Assembly: GCA_017994835.1 (NCBI GenBank)
Contig: JAGOKC010000015.1
Coordinates: 1 to 35,599, forward strand
Direction of reading: 5' to 3'
Source of the DNA: Aquabacterium sp.
Lineage (GTDB): Bacteria > Pseudomonadota > Gammaproteobacteria > Burkholderiales > Burkholderiaceae_C
DNA length: 35,599 nt
The notes beneath the pieces are model-generated. The model was not told where the DNA came from. It made no database searches and was given only the letters and a program-made list of their open reading frames with translations. Position numbers and translations under genes: made by a program. Shown here piece after piece: positions 18,585-27,394 of this stretch; the stretch's first letter is position 1, and every line of letters begins with the position of its first letter.

Positions 18585-19859
18585 TCAAGCCAGCCCGTCG
18601 ATGAAGGCCTGAGTCAGGTCGGTGAACACCCACGGTTGCTCCACCGAGCTCAGGTGGGCGCAGCCCGGCAGGGTCACGCATTCTGCATGCGGCATCGCTG
18701 CGGCCATGGCCTGCATCCCGGCAGGTGGGGTGCTGACATCTTCGCCGCCTGCCAGCAGCAAGGTCGGCACGCGGATCTGACCCAGGCGTGCCGTCATGTC
18801 GGCGTCGCCCAAGGCGGCGGCGCAGGCGGTGTAACCCTCGGGATCGGTGGCCAGCAGCAGGCGCTGGTGGCGCTGCACGGTAGCAGACTGGCTGGTGCGG
18901 AAGGCTTCGCTGAAAAAGCGGGCCATCGTGCCCTCGGCCACGGCCTCCAGCCCCTCTTGTTCCACCGTCTGGATGCGCTGCTGCAAGGCTGCTCGGCCGG
19001 CTGCATCGTAGCCGCTGGTGGTGTTGGCCAGCACCAGGGCCTTCACCTTGCCGGGGTGACGCAGAGCCAGGGCCTGACCGATCAGGCCGCCCATTGACAG
19101 GCCCACCCAGATCACCGGCTCGCCGCCGGCCACTTCGTCGATCAGGCGGACGGCGTCATCGGCTAGGTCGTCCAGGCTCAGGGTGCCGGTGGGCAGGGCA
19201 GAGCGCCCATGTCCGCGGGTGTCCGGGCAGATCACCCGGCAGGTGGCGGCCAGCTCGTTGGCCACCAGATCCCACATGGCGCTGTCTTGCCCCAGCGCGT
19301 GGCTGAGGATCACAGTGTGGCGCGGCATGTCGCTGCGGGCATCGCGCACGGTGGCGTGCAGCTTGGGGCGGCTGCGCGTGAACACCGAGCGGCCCACGCC
19401 AGGGTGCCAGGACTGATCGGCCGGGTGGGGCGGAGGCTCGATGCCCAGCTCGCGCATGATGCCCAGCGCCTTCGCAAAACCCGTGTTGGCGGCAGGCACG
19501 CCCGCGTAAATGGCGATCTGGAACAAGGCCTCGCGCACCTCGACCGGGGACAGCGTGTGGGCGTTGCCTGGCGTCAGCGAGCCACGCATGTGGATCTCGA
19601 ACTCGTCCCAGCGACCCAGGGCGCAGGTCACGGCCATCACCAGCACACGGCGGGTTTTCCAGTCCAGACCCGGGCGGCCCCAGACCCCATGCCAGGCGTA
19701 ATCGGTGATGAAGTGCTGGAATCCGGCGTTGAAGGCATTGGCCTTGGCCACCGACTTGTCCACCCAGGCATCGCCCAGGGCGGCGCGGCGGTTGCGCATG
19801 CCACGCTCGAAAGGATGGTCGAAAGGATGGTCGAGGGAGGGGTCCCGTGGCTCTGACAT
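18585..19859 (-). CDS. PcaC-PcaD fusion: carboxymuconolactone decarboxylase and 3-oxoadipate enol-lactonase
   Basis: One 424-aa protein joins two consecutive steps of the beta-ketoadipate pathway. Residues 20-140 are a carboxymuconolactone decarboxylase domain (RRVLVMAVTCALGRWDEFEIH, then EVREALFQIAIYAGVPAANTG). Residues 165-424 are an alpha/beta hydrolase of the PcaD type with a full triad: Ser255 in GLSMGG, Asp374 in GGEDVSTPP and His402 in GCAHLSS. Oxyanion region SHALGQDSAMWD is present. ATG 19859 is preferred to 19868 because of the GGGA site at correct spacing. An imperfect 12-bp tandem duplication encodes DHPFDHPF near the start. No other pca gene is nearby, so the substrate could be a related lactone rather than protocatechuate-derived. 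It is divergent from rlpA. Confidence 0.88.
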   Translation of the reverse strand: MSEPRDPSLDHPFDHPFERGMRNRRAALGDAWVDKSVAKANAFNAGFQHFITDYAWHGVWGRPGLDWKTRRVLVMAVTCALGRWDEFEIHMRGSLTPGNAHTLSPVEVREALFQIAIYAGVPAANTGFAKALGIMRELGIEPPPHPADQSWHPGVGRSVFTRSRPKLHATVRDARSDMPRHTVILSHALGQDSAMWDLVANELAATCRVICPDTRGHGRSALPTGTLSLDDLADDAVRLIDEVAGGEPVIWVGLSMGGLIGQALALRHPGKVKALVLANTTSGYDAAGRAALQQRIQTVEQEGLEAVAEGTMARFFSEAFRTSQSATVQRHQRLLLATDPEGYTACAAALGDADMTARLGQIRVPTLLLAGGEDVSTPPAGMQAMAAAMPHAECVTLPGCAHLSSVEQPWVFTDLTQAFIDGLA

Positions 19860-19955
19860 GGTCGGCATTCCCGAAAGATCAATGACTGCGCCATTGTGCC
19901 GCCTGGGTGTGCCACATCCCGGTGCGTCGTGCGCAGATCGGTTATGGTGCGAACC

Positions 19956-20870
19956 ATGCAACGTTCCACCGCTCCACTTCTGAAGTGGGGGCTGTCGCTG
20001 TGTCTGGCTGCCCTGCTGTCCGGATGCGCCAGTGGCCCCAGCCCCCAAACGGCCTCGCCGTCCCAGTCAGATGGGGCACCGGCCGAGCCCCCTGCCGATC
20101 TCGCCGCACAACCCGACGCCGTGCCACGCGTCGAGCCCATTCACAAGGGCGGGCCGAACAAGCCTTATGAGGTGCTGGGCCAGTCCTACGAGCCCGTCGT
20201 CGAGGACGTGCCCTGGCATGAACGGGGGCTGGGCTCCTGGTACGGTCGCAAGTTTCACGGCCGGCGAACCGCCAGCGGCGAGCTGTTCAGCATGTACGGC
20301 ATGACGGCTGCGCATCGCACCCTTCCCATCCCGAGTTACGCCCAGGTGCGGCATGTGCAAAGCGGCAAGTCGGTGATCGTTCGCATCAACGACCGTGGTC
20401 CTTTCCACGCATCACGGGTGATTGACCTGAGCTATGCCGCCGCCGTCAAGCTGGGCATGGTGTCATCCGGGAGCGCCCAGGTTGAGGTGACGCGACTGAC
20501 TTTCGACGACATCCGCCGTGGTGTGTGGCAGACCCATGCGTCCCCTGCGATGGCGGTGGCGGCCGAGACCGCTCGTGCGGTGCCCAGCGCCCCGCAGGTC
20601 ACTGCCAAGCCCGCCCACGCTTACACCCCGGCACAGCGCGGCTTCTATGTGCAACTGGCGGCCTTGCGTCAGCGTGAGGGGGTGGATCGCCTGCAACAGC
20701 GCGTCTCGACCGAACTGGCCGACCTGTTGCCCATGCTGGCGGTCTTTCACGAGGCTTCGCTCTACAAGCTCAAAGTCGGTCCTTATGCCACACGCGAGGA
20801 CGCGATGCAGGCGGCCGCCCAGGCGCGTGAGGCGCTTCAACTGACCCCCATCGTGGTCGAGCGTCGCTGA
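19956..20870 (+). CDS. rlpA: RlpA-like septal ring lytic transglycosylase lipoprotein
   Basis: RlpA binds and cleaves peptide-free glycan at the septum in species where it has been tested. The 304-aa protein has a lipoprotein signal with lipobox LLSGC (Cys24). The double-psi beta-barrel runs about 90-170 (GLGSWYGRKFHGRRTASGE, YAQVRHV, RINDRGPF with the catalytic-type Asp, VIDLSYAAA). After a linker comes a SPOR domain from about 228 (GFYVQLAALRQRE, YKLKVGPYATREDA). ATG 19944 is an alternative start. No strong ribosome site is seen at either. The EamA gene follows after six bases. Confidence 0.93.
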   Translation: MQRSTAPLLKWGLSLCLAALLSGCASGPSPQTASPSQSDGAPAEPPADLAAQPDAVPRVEPIHKGGPNKPYEVLGQSYEPVVEDVPWHERGLGSWYGRKFHGRRTASGELFSMYGMTAAHRTLPIPSYAQVRHVQSGKSVIVRINDRGPFHASRVIDLSYAAAVKLGMVSSGSAQVEVTRLTFDDIRRGVWQTHASPAMAVAAETARAVPSAPQVTAKPAHAYTPAQRGFYVQLAALRQREGVDRLQQRVSTELADLLPMLAVFHEASLYKLKVGPYATREDAMQAAAQAREALQLTPIVVERR

Positions 20871-20876
20871 GCCGGT

Positions 20877-21731
20877 ATGCCGTATCTGGGTTTGTTGTTC
20901 AATGCCCTTGCATGGGGCCTGTCGTGGTGGCCTTTGCGTCACCTGCAGGCATTGGGTTTGCACCCCTTGTGGGCCACGTTGCTGTTCTTTTTGCTGGGTG
21001 GGGTGATCGTGGGGTTGACGCGCCCCCAGGCCTGGGGCTTCGTGTGGCGCACACCGGCCCTGTGGGTGCTGGCGCTGGCAGCTGGGGCCACCAATGCCGC
21101 ATTCAACTGGGGTGTGAGCACCGGAGAAGTGGTGCGTGTGGTGCTGCTGTTTTATCTGATGCCCTTGTGGGCGGTCGGGCTTGCGCGATGGTTGCTTGGT
21201 GAGCGCATCACCCGCATGGCCATTGCCCGAGTGGGTCTGGCTTTGTGCGGGGCGCTGCTGGTGTTGCGGCCAGTAGAAGGTGGGTGGCCCACATTCAGTG
21301 GTTTGTCTGACTGGTTGGGCTTGCTCGGAGGCATGGGCTTTGCCCTCACCAATGTGATGCTGCGACGTCAGGCTGCTCAAACGGCCTCCGCTCGGGCGCT
21401 CGCCATGTTTCTGGGGGGCGTCACTTTGCCAGCCGTGATCGGTATCGTGTTGGCCTCACAGGGTGTGATTCCCAATTGGCCGGCGCTGGCATGGGCGTGG
21501 GTCTGGCCTGCTCTGGCGCTGGGTGCACTGTTTTTTGTTTCCAACTTGGCGATGCAGTACGGTGCATCGCGCGTGCCGGTTCACATCACCTCGGTGGTCA
21601 TGTTGACCGAGGTGGTGTTCGCGGCAGGCTCGGCGGTCTGGCTGGGGGGCGAGGTGCTGCGCCCACCTGTGCTGGCGGGCGGGGCCTTGATCATGGTGGC
21701 CGCACTGCTGGCCACCCGCGATGAGGCTTGA
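20877..21731 (+). CDS. EamA/DMT family transporter
   Basis: The 284-aa product is almost wholly hydrophobic, with about ten membrane helices in two EamA repeats (roughly 1-130 and 145-284). Typical features are NALAWGLSWWPLRHL at the N-terminus, GEVVRVVLLFYLMPLWAV closing the first repeat, and HITSVVMLTEVVFAAGSAVWLG with GGALIMVAALLA at the end. Members export amino acids, nucleotides or other metabolites. The substrate cannot be told from sequence. It probably shares a transcript with rlpA (six-base gap) and converges on hemE. Confidence 0.9.
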   Translation: MPYLGLLFNALAWGLSWWPLRHLQALGLHPLWATLLFFLLGGVIVGLTRPQAWGFVWRTPALWVLALAAGATNAAFNWGVSTGEVVRVVLLFYLMPLWAVGLARWLLGERITRMAIARVGLALCGALLVLRPVEGGWPTFSGLSDWLGLLGGMGFALTNVMLRRQAAQTASARALAMFLGGVTLPAVIGIVLASQGVIPNWPALAWAWVWPALALGALFFVSNLAMQYGASRVPVHITSVVMLTEVVFAAGSAVWLGGEVLRPPVLAGGALIMVAALLATRDEA

Positions 21732-21758
21732 GCGCGATCTCTCGCCAGCGGCGGTGGT

Positions 21759-22874
21759 TCAGCCGCGCAATTGACGGCTGTGTGCGTGGACCGTGTCCAC
21801 CAGCACCTTCACATTGTCCGGCGGCGTGAACTGGCTGATGCCGTGGCCCAGGTTGAAGATGTGACCCGAGGTGGCCGACGGCTTGCCGAAACTGTCCAGG
21901 GTCTTGATGACCTCGGCCTGCACCTGCTCGGGCTGCGCGAACAGCACGTTCGGGTCCAGGTTGCCTTGCAGAGCCACGCGGTCACCGACGCGGGCGCGGG
22001 CCTTGCCCAGGTTCATCGTCCAGTCCAGGCCGACCACATCGCAGCCGCTGTCGGCGATCTCGTCCAGCCAGATGCCGCCGCCCTTGGTGAACACGATGTG
22101 CGGGATGCGGAAGCCGTTGTGCTCTTTCTTCAGCTGCGACAACACCCGCTTCGTGTAGGCCAGGCTGAATTCCTGGAAGACCCCATCGGCGAGCACGCCG
22201 CCCCACGAATCAAAAATCATCGCGGCCTGTGCGCCCGCTTCGATCTGCGTGTTCAGGTACAGCGCCACGGCATCGGCGTTCACGCTCAGGATGCGGTGCA
22301 TCAGGTCGGGGCGCTGGTACATCAGCGTCTTGACGGCGCGGTAGTCGTCCGAGCCGCCACCTTCGACCATGTAGCAGGCCAGCGTCCAGGGACTGCCCGA
22401 AAAACCGATCAGCGGCACCTTGCCCACGCCGTTTTCATCGGCCAGCGCCTTGCGGATGGTGCCGACTGCATCGAACACATAGCGCAGCTTGTCCATGTCG
22501 GGCACGGCCAGCTCGGCGACAGCGGCCTCGTCGCGCACGACCTTGGCGAACTTCGGGCCTTCACCAGCGGCAAAGCTCAGGCCCAGGCCCATGGCATCGG
22601 GCACGGTCAGGATGTCGCTGAAGAGGATGGCGGCGTCGAGGTCATAGCGGCGCAGCGGCTGCAGCGTCACCTCGCAGGCCAGTTCCGGGTTCGTGGCCAG
22701 GCCCATGAAGCTGCCAGCCACATCGCGCGTGGCGCGGTACTCGGGCAGGTAGCGGCCAGCCTGGCGCATCAGCCACACGGGCGTGCAGTCGGTGGGCAGG
22801 CGCAGGCAGGCCCGCAGGAAGCGGTCGTTGGCCAGAGGCGGGAGCGAAATGGCAGGGGTGTGGGCAGCAGTCAT
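21759..22874 (-). CDS. hemE: Uroporphyrinogen decarboxylase
   Basis: HemE removes four carboxyl groups from uroporphyrinogen III to give coproporphyrinogen III in haem synthesis. The 371-aa protein carries [19 protein letters not shown] (signature 1, with substrate-binding Arg residues), the [15 protein letters not shown] region with its essential Asp, [19 protein letters not shown] (signature 2), and [16 protein letters not shown] near the C-terminus. The open frame reaches ten codons upstream, but family alignment favours ATG 22874. A TACAAT -10 element lies six bases before this ATG, so the message may begin at or near the start codon. Confidence 0.97.
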   Translation of the reverse strand: MTAAHTPAISLPPLANDRFLRACLRLPTDCTPVWLMRQAGRYLPEYRATRDVAGSFMGLATNPELACEVTLQPLRRYDLDAAILFSDILTVPDAMGLGLSFAAGEGPKFAKVVRDEAAVAELAVPDMDKLRYVFDAVGTIRKALADENGVGKVPLIGFSGSPWTLACYMVEGGGSDDYRAVKTLMYQRPDLMHRILSVNADAVALYLNTQIEAGAQAAMIFDSWGGVLADGVFQEFSLAYTKRVLSQLKKEHNGFRIPHIVFTKGGGIWLDEIADSGCDVVGLDWTMNLGKARARVGDRVALQGNLDPNVLFAQPEQVQAEVIKTLDSFGKPSATSGHIFNLGHGISQFTPPDNVKVLVDTVHAHSRQLRG

Positions 22875-22880
22875 CCCGGG

Positions 22881-22886
22881 ATTGTA
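22881..22886 (-). promoter_or_regulatory. Candidate -10 element of hemE
   Basis: On the minus strand TACAAT is followed by CCCGGG and then the hemE ATG. Start of transcription would fall on or within a base or two of the ATG. No good -35 hexamer is at 16-18 bases, so the call is tentative. Confidence 0.4.
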
Positions 22887-22932
22887 GGCAGTTCGCGTCC
22901 ACACCCTTCATGCAACCCTTGACCCAAGGGCA

Positions 22933-24030
22933 TCACAGCCGCGCCACTTCAACGTGCAGTGGCCGGTCATCCAGACCCGGACGGGGGTCTTCGCCATAGC
23001 TCATCCACAGGCTCTCGGACAGCAACTTCTGACGCTTGTAGCGGCGTGGCACCTCCACCAGCGGATCCCCATGCGTCACACCCGTGGCCAGGGCGTCGTA
23101 ACGCTGCCCCTGGTTTGCCATCACCCAGTCGATCAGGGCTTGGTAGATCTCCGGGTCGTCATTGGCAATCAGCACGTTGTAGAGCGTCAGGTAGTTGAGC
23201 GCGCCACCGATGGCAGGCAGCTTGAAGCCACCGGCCAACCCCACGTACAGGTTATAGAGTGGGCGCAACACCTTGACCACCGGCTTGAAATTCATCACCC
23301 GTGTCTGCTTGTAGGCCTTCTGATCCCAACCTGCCAGCATGCCGATCAGGGTGTCGCCACGCCAGGCCAGTGCGTAGTCGGTGATGCGAAGCCCCTGGTA
23401 ATACGGGTCGCCCGCCATCAGCTTGCCGAAGTCATAGACCGGGTGATTCTGACGCCGAGGCCCTTCGCGATCCTGGAAAGCCTGCATCAGCGGGGCATCG
23501 GCGGCCGTGGCGGCGCGGATTGTCACACCCGTCGGAATGCGTGGGGTTTGCTTGCGCACAAAGATGAAACTCGTTTCAATGGTGTGCGTCACCCAGAAGC
23601 GGAACAAGATGCCGTCCGCCATGTTGGCCGCTGCAGCCAGGGGGGCCGAGTTGCCTTTGATGATGATGCCTTGCAGCAACTCCTCGGTGCTGCGGTACTT
23701 CTTCTGCTCCAGAAACAGCATCCCGGCAATGCCACGGCGTCGGAACGCCGGATCCACGCGGGTGTCGCCCGAGTAGTACACGCGCTTGGGCTTGCCGTTG
23801 ATGTACACATCGTGACCCGATATCACCGTCAGGCCGGCGATCACGCCAGGATGGTCAGAATCTTCGACCACGGTGAGAATTTGCTCATCACCGATGACGC
23901 GGGCACCCACAAAGAAATCGGGTGCACGCTGGAAGCACAGCTCGGCCGGCCCTGGCATGGTGATCTTGCTCACCAGACGCTGGATGCCGGGGTTGTCAGA
24001 TGGGGTGCCGAGGCGGACAGTCAGGGTCAT
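22933..24030 (-). CDS. GNAT-fold N-acyltransferase, third gene of the GH3 operon
   Basis: The 365-aa protein has a GNAT acyl-CoA-binding motif near residues 87-105 (SGDTRVDPAFRRRGIAGMLF, with R-R-G-I-A as the pyrophosphate loop). A second GNAT-like half follows from about 190 (TIRAATAADAPLMQAFQDREGP), so it may be a double-domain enzyme. ATG 24030 begins MTLTVRLGTPSDNPGIQRLV, a normal GNAT start. It lies 32 bases after the GH3 gene and is very likely in the same operon. Residues 55-100 align with the first gene of the operon (shared SGDT, then PA, at the same position), so the two are probably distant paralogues. The substrate is unknown. Confidence 0.85.
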   Translation of the reverse strand: MTLTVRLGTPSDNPGIQRLVSKITMPGPAELCFQRAPDFFVGARVIGDEQILTVVEDSDHPGVIAGLTVISGHDVYINGKPKRVYYSGDTRVDPAFRRRGIAGMLFLEQKKYRSTEELLQGIIIKGNSAPLAAAANMADGILFRFWVTHTIETSFIFVRKQTPRIPTGVTIRAATAADAPLMQAFQDREGPRRQNHPVYDFGKLMAGDPYYQGLRITDYALAWRGDTLIGMLAGWDQKAYKQTRVMNFKPVVKVLRPLYNLYVGLAGGFKLPAIGGALNYLTLYNVLIANDDPEIYQALIDWVMANQGQRYDALATGVTHGDPLVEVPRRYKRQKLLSESLWMSYGEDPRPGLDDRPLHVEVARL

Positions 24031-24062
24031 GAGAACTCGTTTCAGGTGCGAGGGAAATCGGT

Positions 24063-25691
24063 TCAGGCCAGGTCCAGCGCCTGCCTCAGAACGGTGGGCA
24101 CCGCGCCGGACCAGTGCCGCAGTGGCTCGATCTTGATGTTGCCTTCGATCATGCCGCGATCGCGACACTGCGCCAGATAGATGTCGCGCATGCGCGGCAA
24201 GGCAATGCAGGCGGCCGCTTGCAACTGCCCCAGATCACGAGCCAGCTTGTAATGAAAATGGGTCTGCAGGGCTTTTTCCACCTGATCGGACAGGTCACGC
24301 TGCAAGGCACCGCGAGGCGCATCGGCTTGGCACTCGACCAGCAAGACATAGCCAGGTGTGTGTCCGCGCGACTCGTCCAGGGCCAGCAGGGTCACAGGCA
24401 GCGTGCCCTGCAGCTTCAGGCCATCGATCACCGTCTGCGCGGCGGTGGCGCTGGTCTTCTCACCCACCAGATCCACCCCGTCGTTGCGACCCAGGAAGGT
24501 GAAGCAGGGTACCTTGCCGAGAGGCGCTTCCACGCGCAGCACATCGCTCATCTGGTAGCGCGCAAGGCCGCTGCCAGTGGTCAACAAGGGGATCACGTCC
24601 TGACCCTCGCGCAAGGCCCAGGGCGTCAGCACCCTGCCATCGTGCGCGTCGATGAACTCATAGACATGGCTCATGTAGGCCAGGGGATAACGTCCCTGGA
24701 AAGGGAAAGTCACCACCCCTTCCGTGGCCCACAAGCCCTTGCCTTGAAAACCAGCCTGAGGCAGTTGTGCCTGCAACTGCTTGGCCCAGGGGGCGGCAGC
24801 GGCGGTGTCCCAGGCGCTGATCACGGCCAGATTGGGCCACAGCTGCTGAAAAAAGACGGGGCCCAACTGGCCGTTCCAGTCCTTCAACAGGGCTGCCGCA
24901 CGAGCCGAAGTGGGGCAGGGCAGACCGGCCATGCGAGGCGCGCGCGCGCCCCAGTCGCCACGCGACAAAGCCGTCGCCAGCTCCTCGCGCCAGCTTGACA
25001 TCTGCTCCAGCAGCCCCAGGCCGAAAGTCGGGCTCCACACCGAAATGAACCCCAGCGCTTCGTCCGACGCCAGCCAGGCAATGGTCGCAAACAGGGAATC
25101 CTCGGACGTCTCTGCCAGGGCAATTTCCTGCGGCACAGCCTGCGTCAGGTAGGCCAGCAAACGCTTGCCCCACGACAGCAACTGCATGTCGTCATTGAGG
25201 TCGCCCGTCGTCTGATCCCGCATCTCGGTGGGCACCCACGACAGCGACCAGTAATGCGTGCCACTGCCCTGTCGCGGAAACTGCCGGTACAGGTCGCTCA
25301 CCCAGGCGCTGATGACCTCGTCGAACTCTTCCAGAAACAGCTTGGTGTAAGGCACCCACTTCACGGCAGAAGTGGAGCCGCTGGTGGGTTGATAGCGCAT
25401 CACCGGCGAGTCGATCAGCAACGGGCGCTGCGCCTCACGCTGGCGCGCAATCACGTCGGCGTAATCGGCATAGCTGCTCACTGGCAACTCGCGTGCAAAT
25501 GTTTCCCAGGACCAGTCGGCGCGGATGCCGCGACGCTGCCCCTCCGGCGAGCGGGACGCCGCCGCCAGCCAGCGTGCCAGGCGGGCGCGCTGCACCCCCT
25601 CCAGATCGTTGAGATGCTTCTCGAAACGTCGCCGACCCGGCGCAACCAGCAGCTTTAAAAGATGGTGCCCGAACGTGGTGCCCAGTCCCAT
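24063..25691 (-). CDS. GH3-family acyl-adenylating amide synthetase
   Basis: The 542-aa protein belongs to the GH3 branch of the ANL superfamily. Plant members adenylate a carboxylic acid such as indoleacetate or jasmonate and join it to an amino acid. Visible motifs are the ATP loop QPTSGSTSAVKWVPYT (about 101-116), GLWATEG (319-325), the GLARYQMSDVLRVE block (375-388) and GRNDGVDLVGEKTSA (401-415), the last being very characteristic of GH3. A basic C-terminal NIKIEPLRHW follows. ATG 25691 is chosen, with an AGAAGG site ten bases before it. A TTG at 25697 is possible. It begins two bases after the stop of the upstream gene. Its substrates are unknown. Confidence 0.9.
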   Translation of the reverse strand: MGLGTTFGHHLLKLLVAPGRRRFEKHLNDLEGVQRARLARWLAAASRSPEGQRRGIRADWSWETFARELPVSSYADYADVIARQREAQRPLLIDSPVMRYQPTSGSTSAVKWVPYTKLFLEEFDEVISAWVSDLYRQFPRQGSGTHYWSLSWVPTEMRDQTTGDLNDDMQLLSWGKRLLAYLTQAVPQEIALAETSEDSLFATIAWLASDEALGFISVWSPTFGLGLLEQMSSWREELATALSRGDWGARAPRMAGLPCPTSARAAALLKDWNGQLGPVFFQQLWPNLAVISAWDTAAAAPWAKQLQAQLPQAGFQGKGLWATEGVVTFPFQGRYPLAYMSHVYEFIDAHDGRVLTPWALREGQDVIPLLTTGSGLARYQMSDVLRVEAPLGKVPCFTFLGRNDGVDLVGEKTSATAAQTVIDGLKLQGTLPVTLLALDESRGHTPGYVLLVECQADAPRGALQRDLSDQVEKALQTHFHYKLARDLGQLQAAACIALPRMRDIYLAQCRDRGMIEGNIKIEPLRHWSGAVPTVLRQALDLA

Positions 25692-25693
25692 GC

Positions 25694-26548
25694 TCAAGTA
25701 GCCTTCTGGCGATCAAGTGCGTCAGATGCCACGTCGGTGTCCTGCCACGTCTTGGCTGTTGATGTGGCGATGTCCAGACCTGCGGGACGATGGGTCTTGA
25801 GCAGATGCTTGCGAACCCACTTCAGCGGCATGTCGATCATCGAGCGCAGCACGCTTTCATAGTCCACTGAACCCACGCACGGCAGCTCGGTGCCACGACG
25901 CCATTCCGGATTGATGCGATCAAAGAAGGCAATGTGCGGATTGGCTGCCTTGAGCTCTGGTGTGATCTCTGCGACATCGCCCTTGAGGCGCACATAGTCA
26001 TGACCAAAGTCGAGCACCATGCGCTCGCGATCGAACGCCTCGGGGAGCAAGGCATTGCAGTACGCCTCGGTGACGCGACGATAGCGTGCATCGCCACCGT
26101 TCACATTCGGGTAGTAGTTGTAGAAGTTGTTGGCCAGCAGCAGATAGGTCTTGTAGCCCTTGGAGATCAGGAACCAGTAGAACGGTGTGAATGGCTTCTT
26201 GAGACGTTCGATCACGACGCGACGGTGGAAGGTCGCCGCCAGGGCGTTGTTGCCCCAGTATGCTGGCTCGATGATGGTGTCGCCGCTGAAGATGCCCCGG
26301 GCATTGCGCCCCTCGACCTCGATGTCGAAACAGGTGAGTGTCGAAAAACCAACAACTTTTTCGTCCGATTTGCGCGTCACCAGGATCACACCCGACTTCT
26401 TGCTCAAATCTTGCAAGAACACGTCCAGCGCAGTGTTCTCGTAGAACGACGCATACAGGTCGTACATCTGCTTGATGTGCGTCACCGTGATGCCCTGGAT
26501 GGGGCGGTAGAAGGTGCTGACGCTTTCTCTGCGCGTTGTTGTGGTCAT
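25694..26548 (-). CDS. GNAT-like protein of unknown function, first gene of the GH3 operon
   Basis: The 284-aa protein starts at ATG 26548 after a TGGAG site. I do not recognise a named family. Residues 20-110 follow the GNAT topology: HIKQMYDLYASFYE helices, then strands VILVTRK, VVGFSTLTCFDIEV, then GIFSGDTIIEPAYWGNNALA. The last segment aligns with SGDTRVDPAFRRRGIAG of the third gene of the operon. The usual R-x-x-G-x-G/A cofactor loop is replaced by WGNNA, so acyl-CoA binding may be lost or altered. The segment FTPFYWFLISKGYKTYLLLANNF resembles no motif I know. Its stop is two bases before the GH3 start, indicating tight coupling. It is divergent from the atp operon. Confidence 0.8.
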   Translation of the reverse strand: MTTTTRRESVSTFYRPIQGITVTHIKQMYDLYASFYENTALDVFLQDLSKKSGVILVTRKSDEKVVGFSTLTCFDIEVEGRNARGIFSGDTIIEPAYWGNNALAATFHRRVVIERLKKPFTPFYWFLISKGYKTYLLLANNFYNYYPNVNGGDARYRRVTEAYCNALLPEAFDRERMVLDFGHDYVRLKGDVAEITPELKAANPHIAFFDRINPEWRRGTELPCVGSVDYESVLRSMIDMPLKWVRKHLLKTHRPAGLDIATSTAKTWQDTDVASDALDRQKAT

Positions 26549-26743
26549 GTCGGGTACTCCACCTGAGGACTGGGATCGAGGGCGTCAGGGATGCCATCGA
26601 CACGGTTGCACTCAGCATGACGATGTGAAGACAGACCGCCCATCGGGCTTGCCCCAGGGATTCCCCCGGATGGGGGGTGTCTGGCAAAGCGCCCTCGAAC
26701 GACCGCATTCGCGGGGGGCTCGACTGCAAATCGGACAAGGCAC

Positions 26744-26772
26744 TTGGCTTTGTGCGGGTTACTGCGTATAAT
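26744..26772 (+). promoter_or_regulatory. Promoter of the ATP synthase operon
   Basis: TTGGCT (26744-26749), a 17-base spacer and a consensus TATAAT (26767-26772) form a strong sigma70 promoter. It implies an atpI leader of about 90 bases. The 319-base divergent region 26549-26867 otherwise holds a TGGAG ribosome site for the minus-strand operon at its left end. I find no clear promoter for that operon. Confidence 0.85.
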
Positions 26773-26867
26773 CTTTAGGTTTTGCCGACATCAGGGTCGG
26801 TGTGTTTGTGCCAGAACGGCGTCATAAGCGCCCGTTTCCCAGCGCTCCCAAGCAAAGAGCAAGCGAC

Positions 26868-27377
26868 ATGTCCACGCCTCTACGTTCCAAGCCAAGAGGC
26901 GGCGAAACGGTTCACGATACCGACTTCGATGTGTCCGACTGGTCCAAAGACATCGATCCACCTGTTGAGCCGCTGACGCGAGAAGAGGCGCAAGCCCTGC
27001 TCGCCAGGCACCCATCCATGTCTGTGTGGCAGGTACTCGCTGCGCAACTTGGTTTCGGTGTGTTGATCGCGCTCATCTGGGGTGGTGTGTCACGCGATGC
27101 GTCTGCACTGTGGTCTTCGCTGTACGCGACGGCTGTGGTCGTGGTGCCCGGCCTGCTGATGGCGCGCGGGGTGTTCGGACGCAATGCGGGGCGTGGGGTC
27201 GGGCGTCTTCTGGTCTGGGAGGTGCTCAAGCTGGGCCTGATTTGTGCCCTGCTGGCGTTGGCACCCAAAGTGGTTCAACCACTGAACTGGGTGGCGCTGC
27301 TGGTGACCTTGGTGCTGGTCTTGAAAGTTGTTGGGGTGGTGCTGCTCTTCGGGCAGCGTCGCTGTGAAAAATCTTGA
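26868..27377 (+). CDS. atpI: ATP synthase subunit I
   Basis: AtpI assists assembly of the c ring. The 169-aa product has a hydrophilic, acidic N-terminal extension of about 50 residues (DTDFDVSDWSKDIDPPVEPL). Four membrane helices follow (about 55-75, 80-98, 115-132 and 138-160), with the family-type basic loop RGVFGRNAGRGVGR. ATG 26868 is preferred over an upstream in-frame GTG (26802). Its ribosome site is weak. It is the first gene of the operon. Confidence 0.88.
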   Translation: MSTPLRSKPRGGETVHDTDFDVSDWSKDIDPPVEPLTREEAQALLARHPSMSVWQVLAAQLGFGVLIALIWGGVSRDASALWSSLYATAVVVVPGLLMARGVFGRNAGRGVGRLLVWEVLKLGLICALLALAPKVVQPLNWVALLVTLVLVLKVVGVVLLFGQRRCEKS

Positions 27378-27394
27378 TTTGACGAGAGTTGCTG

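Noticed and set aside
19811..19834. Imperfect 12-bp tandem duplication near the start of the PcaC-PcaD gene (DHPFDHPF)
   Set aside because: Only two units, in frame and in a likely disordered N-terminus. It is consistent with simple slippage and too short for a repeat system.
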